Below, in pieces: positions 17,914 through 28,676 of a DNA stretch of 64,000 bases; the first letter of the stretch is position 1, and every line of letters begins with the position of its first letter. The notes beneath the pieces are model-generated. The model ran no database searches and was not told the DNA's origin. It saw only the letters and a program-made list of their open reading frames with translations. The stretch comes from an uncultured Oscillospiraceae bacterium (lineage in GTDB: Bacteria; Bacillota; Clostridia; Oscillospirales; Acutalibacteraceae). The stretch is from positions 69,369 to 133,368 of the forward strand of contig CAJJLZ010000004.1 in assembly GCA_905192745.1 (NCBI GenBank), given 5' to 3'. The position numbers and the translations under genes were made by a program.

Positions 17914-19221
17914 TTACAGATCGTTTCTGTTAAGGTCCTCATAGGTTTCTGCTTTTACCACAACGCGGGATGTTCCATCCTTCACCATAACAACCGCCGG
18001 TCTCGGCAATCGGTTATAATTGGATGACATGGAGTAATTGTACGCTCCGGTCGCCAGAACCGCCAGAATATCTCCATGTTCGCATTCCTGCAGCGCCGTG
18101 TTTTCCTGAATCAAATCACCGCTTTCGCAGCATCGTCCGGCGATCGTCATGATGCGAGATGCCGGCCGGTTTGCTTTATTCGCAATAACTGCTGTGTAAT
18201 CGGCTTTATACAGCGCATAACGGGGATTATCCGGCATACCGCCGTCAATGCTCACATAAGAACGCACACCGGGGATTTCCTTTACAGCACCGACGGTATA
18301 CAGCGTAATTCCAGCAGAAGCTACAATAGAACGACCCGGTTCAATCATCAGGTACGGCACAGGCATGTTTCGTTCGGCGGCCCGTCTATGCAGCGCTCCG
18401 GAAACCAGCTTCATATATTCACCGTATGCCTTGGGATGATCCTGCTCTGTGTAGCGAATCCCAAAACCGCCGCCCAGATTCAATTCTTTCAACGTTACAC
18501 CGGTATTCTCACGAATTTCCGCCATAAAGTCCAGCATAGTTTCCGCCGCATGGATAAACGGCTCCTCGTCAAAAATCTGCGAACCAATATGGCAATGCAA
18601 GCCTTTCAGCTCAATGTTATCCGTTTTTACCGCCAGCCGAACAACATCCATCGCTTCGCCGTTTTCCAATGTAAGCCCGAATTTTGAATCAATTTGGCCG
18701 GTCCGAATAAAGCTGTGCGTGTGGGCATCAATGCCCGGTGTGATCCGCAATAAAATGGAAGAGGTCTTCCCCATCGATTTGGAAATCTCTGACAGCCTGT
18801 TCAGTTCCGTCAGATTATCGACCACAATATGACCAACGCCGTACTCCAGAGCCATGCGGAGTTCGGCATCCGACTTATTATTGCCATGGAAAACCAGGCG
18901 TTCCGCCGGAAAACCAACTTTCATAGCGGTATAAAGTTCGCCTCCGGAGACGACATCCGCTCCGCAGCCCTCCTGCATTACAATCCGGTACAACTCCTGA
19001 AAACAGCAGGCTTTACTGGCGTAAGCTACCATACCGCCGTTTTCATAATTGGCGTCAATCGACTGCTTGTAATCCCGCAACGCCTGACGGACAGCACTTT
19101 CATCCATTACATACAGCGGTGTGCCATAGGTATGGGCCAGCTCCACTGTATCGCATCCGCCGATTGTCAGATGCCCTGCTTCATTGATCTGCAAAGAACG
19201 GGATAACTCCGAAAAAGACAT
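17914..19221 (-). CDS. lysA: Diaminopimelate decarboxylase
   Basis: LysA is a PLP enzyme that converts meso-diaminopimelate to lysine, the last step of the pathway. The 435-residue fold-type III enzyme shows the PLP lysine in YASKA, the HIGSQ motif, the phosphate-binding GGGFG, EPGRS, and the dimer-interface Cys in CCESGD. The start ATG has AGGAGTG upstream. It is the last gene of the tig-clpP-clpX-lon-engB-lysA run, 49 bases after engB. Confidence 0.95.
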   Translation of the reverse strand: MSFSELSRSLQINEAGHLTIGGCDTVELAHTYGTPLYVMDESAVRQALRDYKQSIDANYENGGMVAYASKACCFQELYRIVMQEGCGADVVSGGELYTAMKVGFPAERLVFHGNNKSDAELRMALEYGVGHIVVDNLTELNRLSEISKSMGKTSSILLRITPGIDAHTHSFIRTGQIDSKFGLTLENGEAMDVVRLAVKTDNIELKGLHCHIGSQIFDEEPFIHAAETMLDFMAEIRENTGVTLKELNLGGGFGIRYTEQDHPKAYGEYMKLVSGALHRRAAERNMPVPYLMIEPGRSIVASAGITLYTVGAVKEIPGVRSYVSIDGGMPDNPRYALYKADYTAVIANKANRPASRIMTIAGRCCESGDLIQENTALQECEHGDILAVLATGAYNYSMSSNYNRLPRPAVVMVKDGTSRVVVKAETYEDLNRNDL

Positions 19222-19270
19222 ATGGCTTCACTCCTGCACCTTTCACTGCCGTTATTCGTTTGCCGACTGT

Positions 19271-19885
19271 TTAGCTTTCTTCCTCATCGGGACTGTCCAT
19301 CTCTTCTGCGGTCACCATATCCAGAATATCCCGCAGTTCCTCAACGCCTTCCCCGGTTACGGATGAAAAGGGTATAACCTTGACACCTTCAAACTCGTCC
19401 AATTCCTGTTCCAGCGCTGTCAGCCGTTGCTGCCGCTCGGTTTTGTTCAGCTTATCCGCCTTGGTCAAGACCACCAGATAAGGGATTTCTCTGTCTGTCA
19501 TATAGTTCAACATCTGAAAATCGTCTTTGGACGGAGGATGCCGCATATCCACCAGCTGAAGTACCAGACGAAGATCCCGGTCATCATCGAAATAGCCTTC
19601 AATCAGTCCGGCCCAGCGGCGGCGTTCAGCATCGGAAACACGGGCGTATCCATAACCGGGAAGATCCACCAGCCGCAGTGTGTTCAAACGATAGAAATTA
19701 ATCGTCGCCGTTTTTCCCGGCGTAGCGCTTACCCGGGCAAGCGCCTTGCGATTCAGTAATTTGTTAATCAGCGAGGATTTTCCTACATTGGAACGGCCCG
19801 AAAAAGCAACTTCGGGTAATGTGGACGGCTGGAGCTGACCGGCCAAACCGGCGGAGTACTCGTATTCCGCAGATTCCAGCTTCAT
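19271..19885 (-). CDS. engB: Ribosome biogenesis GTPase EngB/YsxC
   Basis: EngB is an essential small GTPase needed for maturation of the 50S subunit. The 204-residue protein has G1 GRSNVGKSS at about 30-38, the G3 DLPGYGYARV, and the G4 TKADK. A GGGGGAAG site precedes the ATG. It lies directly after lon, the gene order seen in Bacillus (lon-ysxC). Confidence 0.96.
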   Translation of the reverse strand: MKLESAEYEYSAGLAGQLQPSTLPEVAFSGRSNVGKSSLINKLLNRKALARVSATPGKTATINFYRLNTLRLVDLPGYGYARVSDAERRRWAGLIEGYFDDDRDLRLVLQLVDMRHPPSKDDFQMLNYMTDREIPYLVVLTKADKLNKTERQQRLTALEQELDEFEGVKVIPFSSVTGEGVEELRDILDMVTAEEMDSPDEEES

Positions 19886-19931
19886 GGATACTTCCCCCTT
19901 TTATAACGCTTTATAACGCTTCCCAGGCGTG

Positions 19932-22367
19932 CTATTGTGTCACCGTTGTGACTGTCGTTGCCGCGGAATGGTTTCCGTCTGCGGTAACGAACCGTTTGGA
20001 GTCTTCGCATTCCACACCGGTATCCCATTCTTCGGGCTGACACACCAAGGCGTGACGGATAACGGTATCCAGATGATCGGCCGGAACAAAGCGAATCGAT
20101 TCCCGTACCGCCTCGTCCACCTCCACGAGATCCGACTCATTATCCTTTGGGATAATAACCGTTTTCATGGAATGGATGTAGGCCGCCATCGCTTTCTCGC
20201 GCAGGCCGCCGATCGGCAGCACCCGTCCCCGTAAAGTGATTTCCCCTGTCATAGCGACGTCGTGCCTGACGGCAATCCCCGTCAGAGCGGAAATCATGGC
20301 GGTGGCAATGGTGACGCCGGCGGAAGGACCGTCTTTCGGTACCGCCCCTTCCGGAACATGGATATGTATATCCTTGTTTTTATAAAAGTTGCAGTCAATC
20401 CGCAGTTCAGCTGCCCGGCTTCGCACATAGCTGATTGCCGTGCGGGCGGATTCCTTCATCACATCACCGAGAGAACCGGTCAGTTCTATCTTTCCCGATC
20501 CATTCAGGACAGCGACCTCTACCGGCATTGTTTCGCCGCCGACCGCCGTCCATGCCAACCCGTTAACCACGCCGATTTCGTCCTTTTGATAAAGGGAGTC
20601 GTCCTTGTATTTGCGTGGGCCAAGATACTCTTCCAGAGAATCGGCGGTTACCTTTATCGTCTTGGCTTCCTCATTGGCCAGCTTCCGGGCGCACTTTCGG
20701 CAGATTTGTGCAAGGCTGCGCTCCAGTCCCCGTACGCCGGCTTCCCGTGTATAGCCGTCGATAACCATACGCAACGCGTCGTCGGTTATCCGGAGCCGGC
20801 GCAGGTTCAGTCCGTGACGATTTGCCTGCTTTTTCAGAAGGTGTTCCTTTGCGATATGGAACTTTTCTTCTGCCGTATAGCTGGGAAGCGAGATAATCTC
20901 CATCCGATCGTAAAGCGGCGCGGGGATGGCGCTCACATCGTTTGCCGTTGTAATGAAAAGTACTTGGGAAAGATCAAACGGAATTTCCAGAAAATGATCC
21001 CGGAACGCGAAGTTCTGCTCAGCGTCCAGCACTTCCAGCATAGCGGACGAGGGATCGCCGCGAAAATCGTTCCCCATTTTGTCGATTTCATCCAGCAGAA
21101 TCAGAGGATTTGCTGTTCCTGCCTGCCGGATCGCGTTCATAATTCGTCCGGGCATCGCGCCGATATAGGTTTTTCTGTGCCCGCGGATATCCGCTTCATC
21201 CCGTACACCGCCGAGAGAAACCCGAACGTACTTCCGGCCCATTGCTGAAGCAATCGACTGAGCGATGGAGGTCTTCCCTACTCCGGGAGGGCCGGCAAGG
21301 CAGAGCACCTGTCCCCGGATGCCCGGCGCCAGCTTACGAACAGCCAGCGTTTCCAGTATCCGTTCCTTAACCTTTTTCATCCCGTAATGATCGCGCTCCA
21401 GCACTTTTTCCGCTGCGGTCAGATCAAGGTTATCCTTGGAATAGTTCTTCCATGGCATAGACAAGCAGGTATCCAGATAACCGCGCACGACCGTCGCTTC
21501 ATGCGAACCAGCCGGCATTTTGAACAGCTTGTCGCATTCGGACAGAAGCTTTTCCTCCGCCTCGCCTCTCAGGGCTAAAGCGGTTATTTTTTTGCGGTAT
21601 TCGTCCGCCTCGTCCTGCGGATTTTCGCTGTCTCCCAGTTCCTGAGAAATCGCCTTCATCTGTTCCCGCAGATAGTATTCCTTCTGGTTACGGTCAATCT
21701 GTTGGCGTACTTTTTCCTGAATGTCCTGTTCCAGAGACAAAATAGAGCATTCCCGCGCCAGAATCAGCATCAGCGATTCCATGCGTTTCTCCGGATTCAC
21801 GGTTTCCAGAATCTGTTGCTTTTCTTCCGGCGGGAGCTGGATATTGGACGCGATATAATCCGCCAGATACCCCACATTATCCGCCGAGGAGACGCTGAGC
21901 ATCACATCGGGCGATATTTTTTGAACCAGGGACGCGTATTCCTCAAAATACGCTCTGCATTCACGGAGAAGCGCCTGCACATGAAGCGTACCGGACACTC
22001 GCCGTTCCAGGCACTCGCGGATATGTGCCACATAATGCGGCTCCGTCTGGACAAGGGTCTCCAGCTTGGCCCGGTAAAGGCCTTCCACCAACACCCGCAC
22101 ATTATCGCCGGAGAGCCGGAGAATCTGGCGGATTTTTGCCACAACGCCCACGGAGTAAAGCTCGTTTTCCCCCGGTTCGTCGTCCTTGATATCCCGCTGC
22201 GTGACCAGAAAAATCAACTGATCGCCGCTCATGGCTTCATTCAGGGCCTGAATCGATTTCTTCCGTCCCACATCGAAATGCAGGACCATTTCCGGAAAAA
22301 CGACCAAACCACGGAGCGCCAGCAGCGGCATAGCGGCGGTCCGCGCCGTCCTTTTCTTAATTTCCAT
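19932..22367 (-). CDS. lon: ATP-dependent protease Lon
   Basis: Lon (811 residues) degrades misfolded and regulatory proteins in the cytosol. Domains in order are the N-terminal LAN domain (about 12-205), a coiled linker, the AAA+ module with Walker [10 protein letters not shown], and the C-terminal serine protease with the Ser-Lys dyad at about S682 (KDGPSAG) and K725. A 25-residue Ser/Thr-rich tail follows the protease domain. The ATG at 22367 has only a weak ribosome-binding site (an AAAGG lies too far upstream), so the start is less certain than the identity. It follows clpX by 176 bases. Confidence 0.96.
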   Translation of the reverse strand: MEIKKRTARTAAMPLLALRGLVVFPEMVLHFDVGRKKSIQALNEAMSGDQLIFLVTQRDIKDDEPGENELYSVGVVAKIRQILRLSGDNVRVLVEGLYRAKLETLVQTEPHYVAHIRECLERRVSGTLHVQALLRECRAYFEEYASLVQKISPDVMLSVSSADNVGYLADYIASNIQLPPEEKQQILETVNPEKRMESLMLILARECSILSLEQDIQEKVRQQIDRNQKEYYLREQMKAISQELGDSENPQDEADEYRKKITALALRGEAEEKLLSECDKLFKMPAGSHEATVVRGYLDTCLSMPWKNYSKDNLDLTAAEKVLERDHYGMKKVKERILETLAVRKLAPGIRGQVLCLAGPPGVGKTSIAQSIASAMGRKYVRVSLGGVRDEADIRGHRKTYIGAMPGRIMNAIRQAGTANPLILLDEIDKMGNDFRGDPSSAMLEVLDAEQNFAFRDHFLEIPFDLSQVLFITTANDVSAIPAPLYDRMEIISLPSYTAEEKFHIAKEHLLKKQANRHGLNLRRLRITDDALRMVIDGYTREAGVRGLERSLAQICRKCARKLANEEAKTIKVTADSLEEYLGPRKYKDDSLYQKDEIGVVNGLAWTAVGGETMPVEVAVLNGSGKIELTGSLGDVMKESARTAISYVRSRAAELRIDCNFYKNKDIHIHVPEGAVPKDGPSAGVTIATAMISALTGIAVRHDVAMTGEITLRGRVLPIGGLREKAMAAYIHSMKTVIIPKDNESDLVEVDEAVRESIRFVPADHLDTVIRHALVCQPEEWDTGVECEDSKRFVTADGNHSAATTVTTVTQ

Positions 22368-22404
22368 ACGATAATACCCAATTGCCTTTCAAAACAGACA
22401 AAGG

Positions 22405-22429
22405 GCCAGACGGCAAATGCCGAGCTGGC
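22405..22429 (-). terminator. Hairpin between clpX and lon
   Basis: Interrupted GC stem: GCCAG and CGGCA pair with TGCCG and CTGGC, with a 2-base loop. It is followed on the minus strand by CCCTTTGTCTGTTTTG, so it may partly terminate clpX transcripts before lon. Confidence 0.4.
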
Positions 22430-22504
22430 ATTCGACATCTGACCCCATTGTCATCGTTTTCACAATGAAATTTTCTTATATGGTGCTGCTTCTTTGCAAC
22501 CCAC

Positions 22505-22528
22505 ATATCGTTATATCGTTGTATCGTT
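22505..22528. repeat. Three tandem 8-base repeats upstream of lon
   Basis: ATATCGTT, ATATCGTT and GTATCGTT occur back to back between clpX and lon. A role as regulator binding sites is possible but not shown. Confidence 0.4.
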
Positions 22529-22543
22529 CTCGTCCGCAGCCGA

Positions 22544-23851
22544 TCAGGCCGTGACCTGCCGTTTGGTTCCCCTTCCCTTGGCCGGAAGTTTGGGGCGAAG
22601 CGGTTTACGGTCCGGATTGACAATCAACTCCGGCTTTGCCTTTCCTTCCACAAAATCCTTGGTAACGACCACCCGTTCGATCGTGCAGTCGGAAGGAACC
22701 TCAAACATCAGATTCGTGAGCAGCCCTTCCATAACAGAGCGAAGACCGCGCGCGCCGGTATTGAGCTCCATCGTTCTCTTCGCAACAGCGCGTAAGGCGT
22801 CGGGGCTGAACTCCAGCGCTACGTTATCCAGCGTGAAAAGCTGCATATACTGCTTGAGAATCGCATTTTTGGGTTCGCTCAGAATCTTTACCAGCGCGTC
22901 CTCGTCCAGCGGATCCAGCGTCGTGATAACCGGCAAGCGGCCGACCAGTTCCGGAATCAGGCCGAACTTAATCAGATCCTGCGGAACCAGCTGACGAAGC
23001 AGTTTGCTGCGCTCTGTATCCTTTTTGGAACGCACTTCGTTTCCAAAACCAAGCGAGCCGGAGGCGATCCGCCGCTCGATCGCATTCTCAATTCCATCGA
23101 ACGCACCGCCGCAGATAAAGAGGATATTCGACGTATCGATCTGAATAAACTCCTGCTGCGGATGCTTCCGTCCGCCGGAAGGCGGAACGTTGGAAACCGT
23201 TCCCTCCAGAATTTTCAGCAGCGCCTGCTGCACGCCCTCGCCGCTGACATCCCGGGTAATGGACGGGTTTTCACTCCGCCGGGCGATTTTATCGATTTCA
23301 TCGATATAGATAATGCCGCGTTCCGCCTTCTCCACATCGTAGTCGGCCGCCTGAATCAAACGGAGAAGGATGTTTTCCACGTCCTCGCCGACATAGCCGG
23401 CCTCCGTCAGGGTGGTGGCGTCGGTAATGGCAAACGGAACATCCAGCAGCCGGGCCAGCGTCTGAGCCAGCGCCGTCTTCCCCACGCCGGTGGGCCCAAG
23501 GAGAAGAACATTGCTCTTCCCCAGTTCCACATCGGAGGTATATCCATAATAAATACGTTTGTAATGATTGTATACCGCTACGGCAAGCGCAACCTTCGCC
23601 TCGTCCTGACCAATGACGTATTCGTCCAGCCCCGCCTTGATTTCTTTCGGCGTGGGCAGCGCCGGAGGCGTTCCCGCCGCCGCAGTCCGCCGGCGGGAAA
23701 GGTTACCGCCTTCCTCCAGAATTGACTGACAGAGCTCTACGCATTCGTTGCAGATATACACGCCCTGTCCGGCGATCAGGCGCTGAACATCGTCCTGGCT
23801 TTTCCCGCAGAAAGAGCAGTTCACCGTGCGATTGTCCTCGTTTTTTGGCAT
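22544..23851 (-). CDS. clpX: ClpXP unfoldase subunit ClpX
   Basis: ClpX is the AAA+ unfoldase that feeds substrates to ClpP. The 435-residue protein has an N-terminal C4 zinc-binding domain (CSFCGK and CNECVELC), Walker [11 protein letters not shown], Walker [11 protein letters not shown], the RERR-like ERRIA region and sensor motifs. It is preceded by clpP (51 bases), the order seen in most Firmicutes and Proteobacteria. Confidence 0.97.
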   Translation of the reverse strand: MPKNEDNRTVNCSFCGKSQDDVQRLIAGQGVYICNECVELCQSILEEGGNLSRRRTAAAGTPPALPTPKEIKAGLDEYVIGQDEAKVALAVAVYNHYKRIYYGYTSDVELGKSNVLLLGPTGVGKTALAQTLARLLDVPFAITDATTLTEAGYVGEDVENILLRLIQAADYDVEKAERGIIYIDEIDKIARRSENPSITRDVSGEGVQQALLKILEGTVSNVPPSGGRKHPQQEFIQIDTSNILFICGGAFDGIENAIERRIASGSLGFGNEVRSKKDTERSKLLRQLVPQDLIKFGLIPELVGRLPVITTLDPLDEDALVKILSEPKNAILKQYMQLFTLDNVALEFSPDALRAVAKRTMELNTGARGLRSVMEGLLTNLMFEVPSDCTIERVVVTKDFVEGKAKPELIVNPDRKPLRPKLPAKGRGTKRQVTA

Positions 23852-23902
23852 TGTCTACGCTCCTTGTATCGAAATCGGCGGAGGATGCGTATCCCGACGG
23901 CA

Positions 23903-24493
23903 TCAGCCCTCGCGCTTGGCGATGACCTGATCGATCAGACCGTACTCTCTGGCCGCTTCCGCCGTCATGAAATTGTCGCGATCGGTATCTTTTTCAATCC
24001 GTTCCAAAGGCTGACCGGTCATTTCCGCCAGCATCTGGTTCATCCGTCCACGGATATACAGAATATGATCGGCGTGAATCTTTATATCGCTGGCCTGTCC
24101 CTGCGTTCCGCCGAGCGGCTGATGAATCATCACTTCGCTGTTGGGCAGCGCCTTACGCTTTCCCTTGGCGCCCGCCGCCAGCAGGAAGGAGGCCATGCTG
24201 GCGGCCATACCAATACAGATGGTGGATACATCGCAGCGAATGAACTGCATTGTATCGTAAATCGCCATGCCGGAGGTAATAGACCCGCCGGGGCTGTTGA
24301 TATACAGGTCGATATCCTTATCCGGATCCTGTCCTTCCAGATAAATCAACTGAGCGACAACAAGGGAGGCTGTCACATCGTTGATTTCATCGGTCAGCAT
24401 AATGATACGGTCGTTCAGCAGACGGGAAAAAATGTCATAGCTGCGTTCTCCCCGGCTGGTCTGTTCCACTACATAAGGGACTAAATTGCTCAT
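23903..24493 (-). CDS. clpP: ATP-dependent Clp protease proteolytic subunit
   Basis: ClpP is the tetradecameric serine peptidase of ClpXP. The catalytic Ser is in GMAASMAS (about S99), the His in MIHQPLGG (about H124), and the Asp in the IEKDTDRD segment. The ATG at 24493 ([11 protein letters not shown]) fits the family; a GTG at 24502, closer to the AAAGG site, would add three residues. The product is 196 residues. It lies between tig and clpX. Confidence 0.96.
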   Translation of the reverse strand: MSNLVPYVVEQTSRGERSYDIFSRLLNDRIIMLTDEINDVTASLVVAQLIYLEGQDPDKDIDLYINSPGGSITSGMAIYDTMQFIRCDVSTICIGMAASMASFLLAAGAKGKRKALPNSEVMIHQPLGGTQGQASDIKIHADHILYIRGRMNQMLAEMTGQPLERIEKDTDRDNFMTAEAAREYGLIDQVIAKREG

Positions 24494-24623
24494 AATCCGC
24501 ACTCAACCTTTCCAGTATGAATTGTCCGCAAAAAAGAAATATAGAGTAGTATTGCCGCAAAACACCCGCTTAACGGACTGAGTACAAGAATGGCGAAAAT
24601 TTTCAGGATATAAAGCTTCCGGA

Positions 24624-25910
24624 TCAGCCGTTCACTACCGCCGTTTCCTTGACCATATCCATGGCTTTGCCCACAGCCAGATCCTTGGAAAGCTCTTTCG
24701 CCGGGATGAACGCCTTAACCTTCTCCACATCCATCTTATACTGCTCGGCGAGCTTCGCAAACTCCGCGTCCAGCTCCTCTTCCGTCGGAGCGATCTCTTC
24801 CAGCGCAGCAATCTTTTCCAGAACCAGACGGATCTTGACCTGCTTTTCAGCCTGCTCGCGGAAGCCCTTGCGGAATGCGTCCATATCCATTCCGGTATAC
24901 TGCAGATAGGTGTCCAGATTCAGCCCCTGAGACTGCAGGCGATATTCGAATTCCCGCACGCTTTCGTCCACGCGGCGCTCAAACATCGCTTCCGGAATTT
25001 CCGCCTTCAGGCCGGAAACCAGCTGTTCGAGCAGCTGAGACTCGAACGCGTCCTCGGCGGCGTGCTCCCGCTGATGCTGCAGCTTATCCTTCAGATCGTT
25101 TTTCAGCTCGTCCAGCGTGTCAAACTCGCTGACATCCTTGGCAAATTCATCATTCAGTTCCGGCAGTTCGCGCGTTTTGATTTCATGCAGTTTGCACTTG
25201 AAAACGGCCGGCTTGCCCGCAAGCTCTTCTGCGTTGTAGTCTTCCGGGAAAGTGACGTTGACATCGAACTCGTCGTCGGTGTTCTTGCCGGCAAGCTGAT
25301 CCTCGAAGCCGGGGATAAACTGACCGGAGCCAAGGGTCAGGGTGTAGTTCTCCGCCTTGCCGCCGTCAAACGCCTTGTCATCCACAAAGCCCTCAAAATC
25401 GAAGGTAACGGTGTCGCCGTTCTCCGCTGCGCGGCCTTCCACCGCAACCAGACGGGAGTTGCGGTCCTGCAGCTTTTCCACTTCCTTATCGACGTCCGCA
25501 TCGGTCACTTCCTCGACCTTTTTGTCCGCCTTCAGGCCCTTGTATTCACCGACCTCGACTTCCGGCTTTACGGTGATGACCGCCTTAAAGACCAGCCCTT
25601 CCTCCTTGCCGACCGAAACCACGTCCAGATCGATCTTATCTTCAACATATTCGTAGCCGGATTCGTTGATGGCTTCGTCCAGCGCGGTGGGATACAGGTC
25701 GTTTACAGCATCCTCATAAAACACGCCGGTGCCGTACATCTTTTCGACCAGATGACGGGGGGCCTTGCCCTTTCGGAAACCGGGGACGTTCATCCGTTGA
25801 ATATTCTTTTTATAAGCTTTGCTGACCGCCGCTTCAAACGCCTCGGGATCAACGGTCACTTCAAGTTCCACACGGTTGGTATCGACTTTGTTGCTTGCTT
25901 TCAGACTCAT
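24624..25910 (-). CDS. tig: Trigger factor
   Basis: Trigger factor is the ribosome-bound chaperone and peptidyl-prolyl isomerase. The 428-residue protein shows the ribosome-binding motif in VPGFRKGKAPRH (about 43-54), the FKBP domain (about 150-250) with DTVTFDFEGFVDDKAFDGG, and the helical C-terminal cradle. AGGAGG lies at good spacing before the ATG. It heads the tig-clpP-clpX-lon run and has its own promoter. Confidence 0.96.
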   Translation of the reverse strand: MSLKASNKVDTNRVELEVTVDPEAFEAAVSKAYKKNIQRMNVPGFRKGKAPRHLVEKMYGTGVFYEDAVNDLYPTALDEAINESGYEYVEDKIDLDVVSVGKEEGLVFKAVITVKPEVEVGEYKGLKADKKVEEVTDADVDKEVEKLQDRNSRLVAVEGRAAENGDTVTFDFEGFVDDKAFDGGKAENYTLTLGSGQFIPGFEDQLAGKNTDDEFDVNVTFPEDYNAEELAGKPAVFKCKLHEIKTRELPELNDEFAKDVSEFDTLDELKNDLKDKLQHQREHAAEDAFESQLLEQLVSGLKAEIPEAMFERRVDESVREFEYRLQSQGLNLDTYLQYTGMDMDAFRKGFREQAEKQVKIRLVLEKIAALEEIAPTEEELDAEFAKLAEQYKMDVEKVKAFIPAKELSKDLAVGKAMDMVKETAVVNG

Positions 25911-25949
25911 TTTACTTCCTCCTGTTTATACGATAACACAATAGCAATA

Positions 25950-25958
25950 ATTATAGCA
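25950..25958 (-). promoter_or_regulatory. Extended -10 promoter of tig
   Basis: TGCTATAAT on the minus strand lies 40 bases before the tig start. No clear -35 is seen. Confidence 0.65.
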
Positions 25959-26054
25959 TACGACGAGTAAATACGCCATCTTTTTTTGTAAAAAAATCGG
26001 AGAAGTTCGCAATTTGTTTCTATGGTTTGACGATTTCCTTCCGGCTTCCCGTTT

Positions 26055-26741
26055 TTACCTCACCAAAACCGGGGTAAAACCCACCGCATCACAGGAAACC
26101 AGACGAAGCGTGATTCCGTCCACCGTTTTTGCCGACGTCCTCCTGGCCCCCGGACCATGAATATGTCCATAGTAGCAAAGGCGGATCGAGCGTTCCCTCA
26201 GCACGTCCATAATTTCGGGGCACTCCGCCTCCCCCATCACCGGGGGATAATGAAGGAAAACTACCGGCTCCTTCCCCGTCTTTTCCGCCGCGTCGATCGA
26301 TAGCTTCAGGCGGCCGACCTCCCGCAGAAGAACCTTGCGGTCAGCGTCCTGCTCCGCATCGTAAAACCAGCCCCGCGTACCGCAGACCGCGTAATCGCCA
26401 ACCGGCTCGGCGCTGTTATGGATGATGCGCAAGGTATCAAAGCCGCGGTTTTGCAGGTAGTCGTCCATTTTCCGGCGGGTAGTCCACCAATAGTCGTGAT
26501 TGCCCTTGAGAAGCAGTTTCCGGCCGGGAAGGGCGTGAAGGAAGGCGAAATCGGCCTCCGCGTGATCCAGACTCATAGCCCAGGAAATATCCCCGGCGAT
26601 CACCACGGTATCCTCTTCGCTTACGAGGGCTCGCCAGTTCTTTTCCAGCCGTTCCACATAATTGTCCCATCCATGGAAAATATCCATCGGTTTATCCGTC
26701 CCCAGCGACAGATGAGGGTCCGCGATGGCAAACAGCGACAT
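26055..26741 (-). CDS. Calcineurin-like metallophosphoesterase
   Basis: The 228-residue product has all five metallophosphoesterase blocks: DPH (residues 8-10), GDISW, GNHDYW, the metal His in LHYPP, and GHIHG. It is a cytosolic, single-domain enzyme of the kind annotated as a predicted phosphohydrolase in Clostridia; its natural substrate is not known from sequence. It is divergent from the DUF1540 gene, with a 97-base gap. Confidence 0.88.
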   Translation of the reverse strand: MSLFAIADPHLSLGTDKPMDIFHGWDNYVERLEKNWRALVSEEDTVVIAGDISWAMSLDHAEADFAFLHALPGRKLLLKGNHDYWWTTRRKMDDYLQNRGFDTLRIIHNSAEPVGDYAVCGTRGWFYDAEQDADRKVLLREVGRLKLSIDAAEKTGKEPVVFLHYPPVMGEAECPEIMDVLRERSIRLCYYGHIHGPGARRTSAKTVDGITLRLVSCDAVGFTPVLVR

Positions 26742-26838
26742 AACCGGCTCCTTTGCAAAAGATTTTGGAATTCGGGGGACTTCCCATGAAAATATCCGAA
26801 AAAAATGGCAACGCTATGAGGGAAAGGAGCGATAGGCC

Positions 26839-27021
26839 ATGGAGCTTTTTAAAGACGAAAGAACCGAATGCCCCAGCCCGACAGTGTATTGCGACGTGAA
26901 GAACTGTACGTATCACGACGGGAAAAACGCCTGTGCCGCCAGCAAAATCCACGTCGGCCCCGCGCACGCGATCAGCAGCGCCGACACCGCCTGCGCGAGC
27001 TTCAAGCCCAGCGGCAAGTAA
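26839..27021 (+). CDS. DUF1540 small cysteine-rich protein
   Basis: The 60-residue product has five cysteines (C11, C18, C23, C32, C52) in the DUF1540 pattern with the CDVKNCTYHDG core. The family is found in Firmicutes and may bind metal through the cysteines; no function is established. AAAGGAG precedes the ATG. It converges with thrC, leaving only 6 bases between the stops. Confidence 0.85.
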   Translation: MELFKDERTECPSPTVYCDVKNCTYHDGKNACAASKIHVGPAHAISSADTACASFKPSGK

Positions 27022-27027
27022 CCCCTT

Positions 27028-28527
27028 TTACTTTACGTCGATATGGAGCAGTTCGTACACCGTCCGTTCCATATCGGCGCGGTTACATACCCCGGTGAAC
27101 CGCGGTGTTTTCCCCCGCAGGGAGGAAAGCGGAGCCGGCACCTCGCAGCCCGTCGCCCGATGGAGCTGCTCCACCTTTTCGAATTCCTCCGCATCCGACG
27201 GGCCGCTGATCGCTTTCAGCACACTGTCCGAAAATTTGTAGGGATTCGCGGTGGAGGCGATTACCGTCGGCGTCTCATCCCCCGTCTCTTTCCGATACCG
27301 CTCGTAAACCGATACGGCCACCGCCGTATGAGTGTCGAGAAGATACCCGTATTTTTGGAAAGTGGAACGGATCGTTTCCGCCGCCTGTTGGTCGTCGCAG
27401 CTTCCCGCCGCAAACAGCGCGTGAATCTTTTCGCGCATCCCGGCCGGAACGGTGTACCTGCCCTCGGTTTTCAGATGCTCCATCAGCCGACGGATCTCCC
27501 CGTCGTCCCGGCCGGAAAGGTCATAGAGCAGCCGTTCGAGATTGGAGGAAATCAGGATATCCATAGAAGGGGACGTGGTGGTATAAAACGCACGGTTCCG
27601 GTCGTACACGCCGGTTTCAATGAAATCGGTCAAAACCCGGTTTCGATTGGATGCGCAGATCAGCCGGGCGACAGGCAGTCCCATTTTCCGGGCGTAATAG
27701 GCGGCGAGAATATTGCCGAAATTTCCGGTCGGCACCACGACGTTGATGGAATCTCCCAACGTGATCTTTCCGTCGCGAACCATGTCGCAGTAAGCGGAAA
27801 TATAATACACGATCTGCGGAACCAGCCGGCCCCAGTTGATGGAGTTGGCGCTGGAGAACATCATGCCGTTCTTCTCCAGCTTCGCGGCGATGGACGGATC
27901 GGTGAAAATCGCCTTTACGCCGGACTGCGCGTCGTCAAAATTTCCCCGGATGGCGCAGACGGCAACGTTGCCGCCTTCCTGCGTGGTCATCTGGAGCTTC
28001 TGCATCGGGCTGACCCCATCCTCCGGGTAAAACACCAGGATGCGGGTATTTTCCGCATCGCGGAAGCCTTCCAGCGCCGCTTTCCCCGTGTCGCCGGACG
28101 TGGCAACCAGAATGATGATGGTCTTTCCGTCCGCCGTTTTCTTTGCGGACACCCGCATCAGATGAGGCAAAATCTGGAGCGCCATATCCTTGAAAGCACA
28201 GGTCGGTCCATGCCAGAGCTCAAGAATCTCCACCCCCTCGCTCAGCGTGTGCAGCGGCGCGATGGCCGGAGACCGGAAGCGCTCCTGCGTATAGGCGAGG
28301 GACGCGCATTCCTTTACCTCCTCCGCTGAAAAATCGGTCAAAAATTTGGAGAGCACCGTCGCCGCCCGCTCCACATACGACTGGGCCGTCATGGAACGGA
28401 GTTCCTCCTGAGAAAGCGGCGGAAGGGATTCGGGGACAAACAGGCCGCCGTCTTTGGAAATTCCCTGCGCAATCGCCTGCGCGGAGGAAACCGATACGCC
28501 GCTGTCCCTTGTGCTGTTATACATCAT
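27028..28527 (-). CDS. thrC: Threonine synthase
   Basis: Threonine synthase is a PLP enzyme converting O-phosphohomoserine to threonine. The 499-residue length and the N-terminal MYNSTRD and KDGGLFVPE features match the longer class of bacterial and fungal enzymes. The PLP lysine is in FKDMALQ, and the phosphate-binding loop includes PTGNFGNI. The first of two adjacent ATGs is used because AGGAG is 10 bases upstream. A consensus promoter lies about 150 bases upstream, inside the 3' end of the dipeptidase gene, leaving a leader with a small hairpin. Confidence 0.95.
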   Translation of the reverse strand: MMYNSTRDSGVSVSSAQAIAQGISKDGGLFVPESLPPLSQEELRSMTAQSYVERAATVLSKFLTDFSAEEVKECASLAYTQERFRSPAIAPLHTLSEGVEILELWHGPTCAFKDMALQILPHLMRVSAKKTADGKTIIILVATSGDTGKAALEGFRDAENTRILVFYPEDGVSPMQKLQMTTQEGGNVAVCAIRGNFDDAQSGVKAIFTDPSIAAKLEKNGMMFSSANSINWGRLVPQIVYYISAYCDMVRDGKITLGDSINVVVPTGNFGNILAAYYARKMGLPVARLICASNRNRVLTDFIETGVYDRNRAFYTTTSPSMDILISSNLERLLYDLSGRDDGEIRRLMEHLKTEGRYTVPAGMREKIHALFAAGSCDDQQAAETIRSTFQKYGYLLDTHTAVAVSVYERYRKETGDETPTVIASTANPYKFSDSVLKAISGPSDAEEFEKVEQLHRATGCEVPAPLSSLRGKTPRFTGVCNRADMERTVYELLHIDVK

Positions 28528-28577
28528 GGGCCGTTCACTCCTGCTGTTATAGAATACGGCTGTTTACATTACCGACT

Positions 28578-28600
28578 GCGGAAATATCCTGAATTTCCGC
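28578..28600 (-). other. Hairpin in the thrC leader
   Basis: 8-bp arms GCGGAAAT and ATTTCCGC enclose a 7-base loop in the approximately 143-base leader. There is no U-run and no T-box signature. Confidence 0.4.
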
Positions 28601-28676
28601 CTTTCTGCATTCCTGCGCGTCGGAAAAACCGCCGTGCAAGCTCTCCCAAATCGGTATAGATTTCCGTAATCTTAAT

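Noticed and set aside
22368..25980. CIRCE or CtsR boxes controlling lon, clpP and clpX
   Set aside because: I looked for TTAGCACTC/GAGTGCTAA and tandem GGTCAAA repeats upstream of these genes and saw none that match.
28528..28676. T-box or threonine attenuator in the thrC leader
   Set aside because: There is no GGTGGNACCGCG core, no U-run terminator, and the short leader frame has no Thr or Ile codons.
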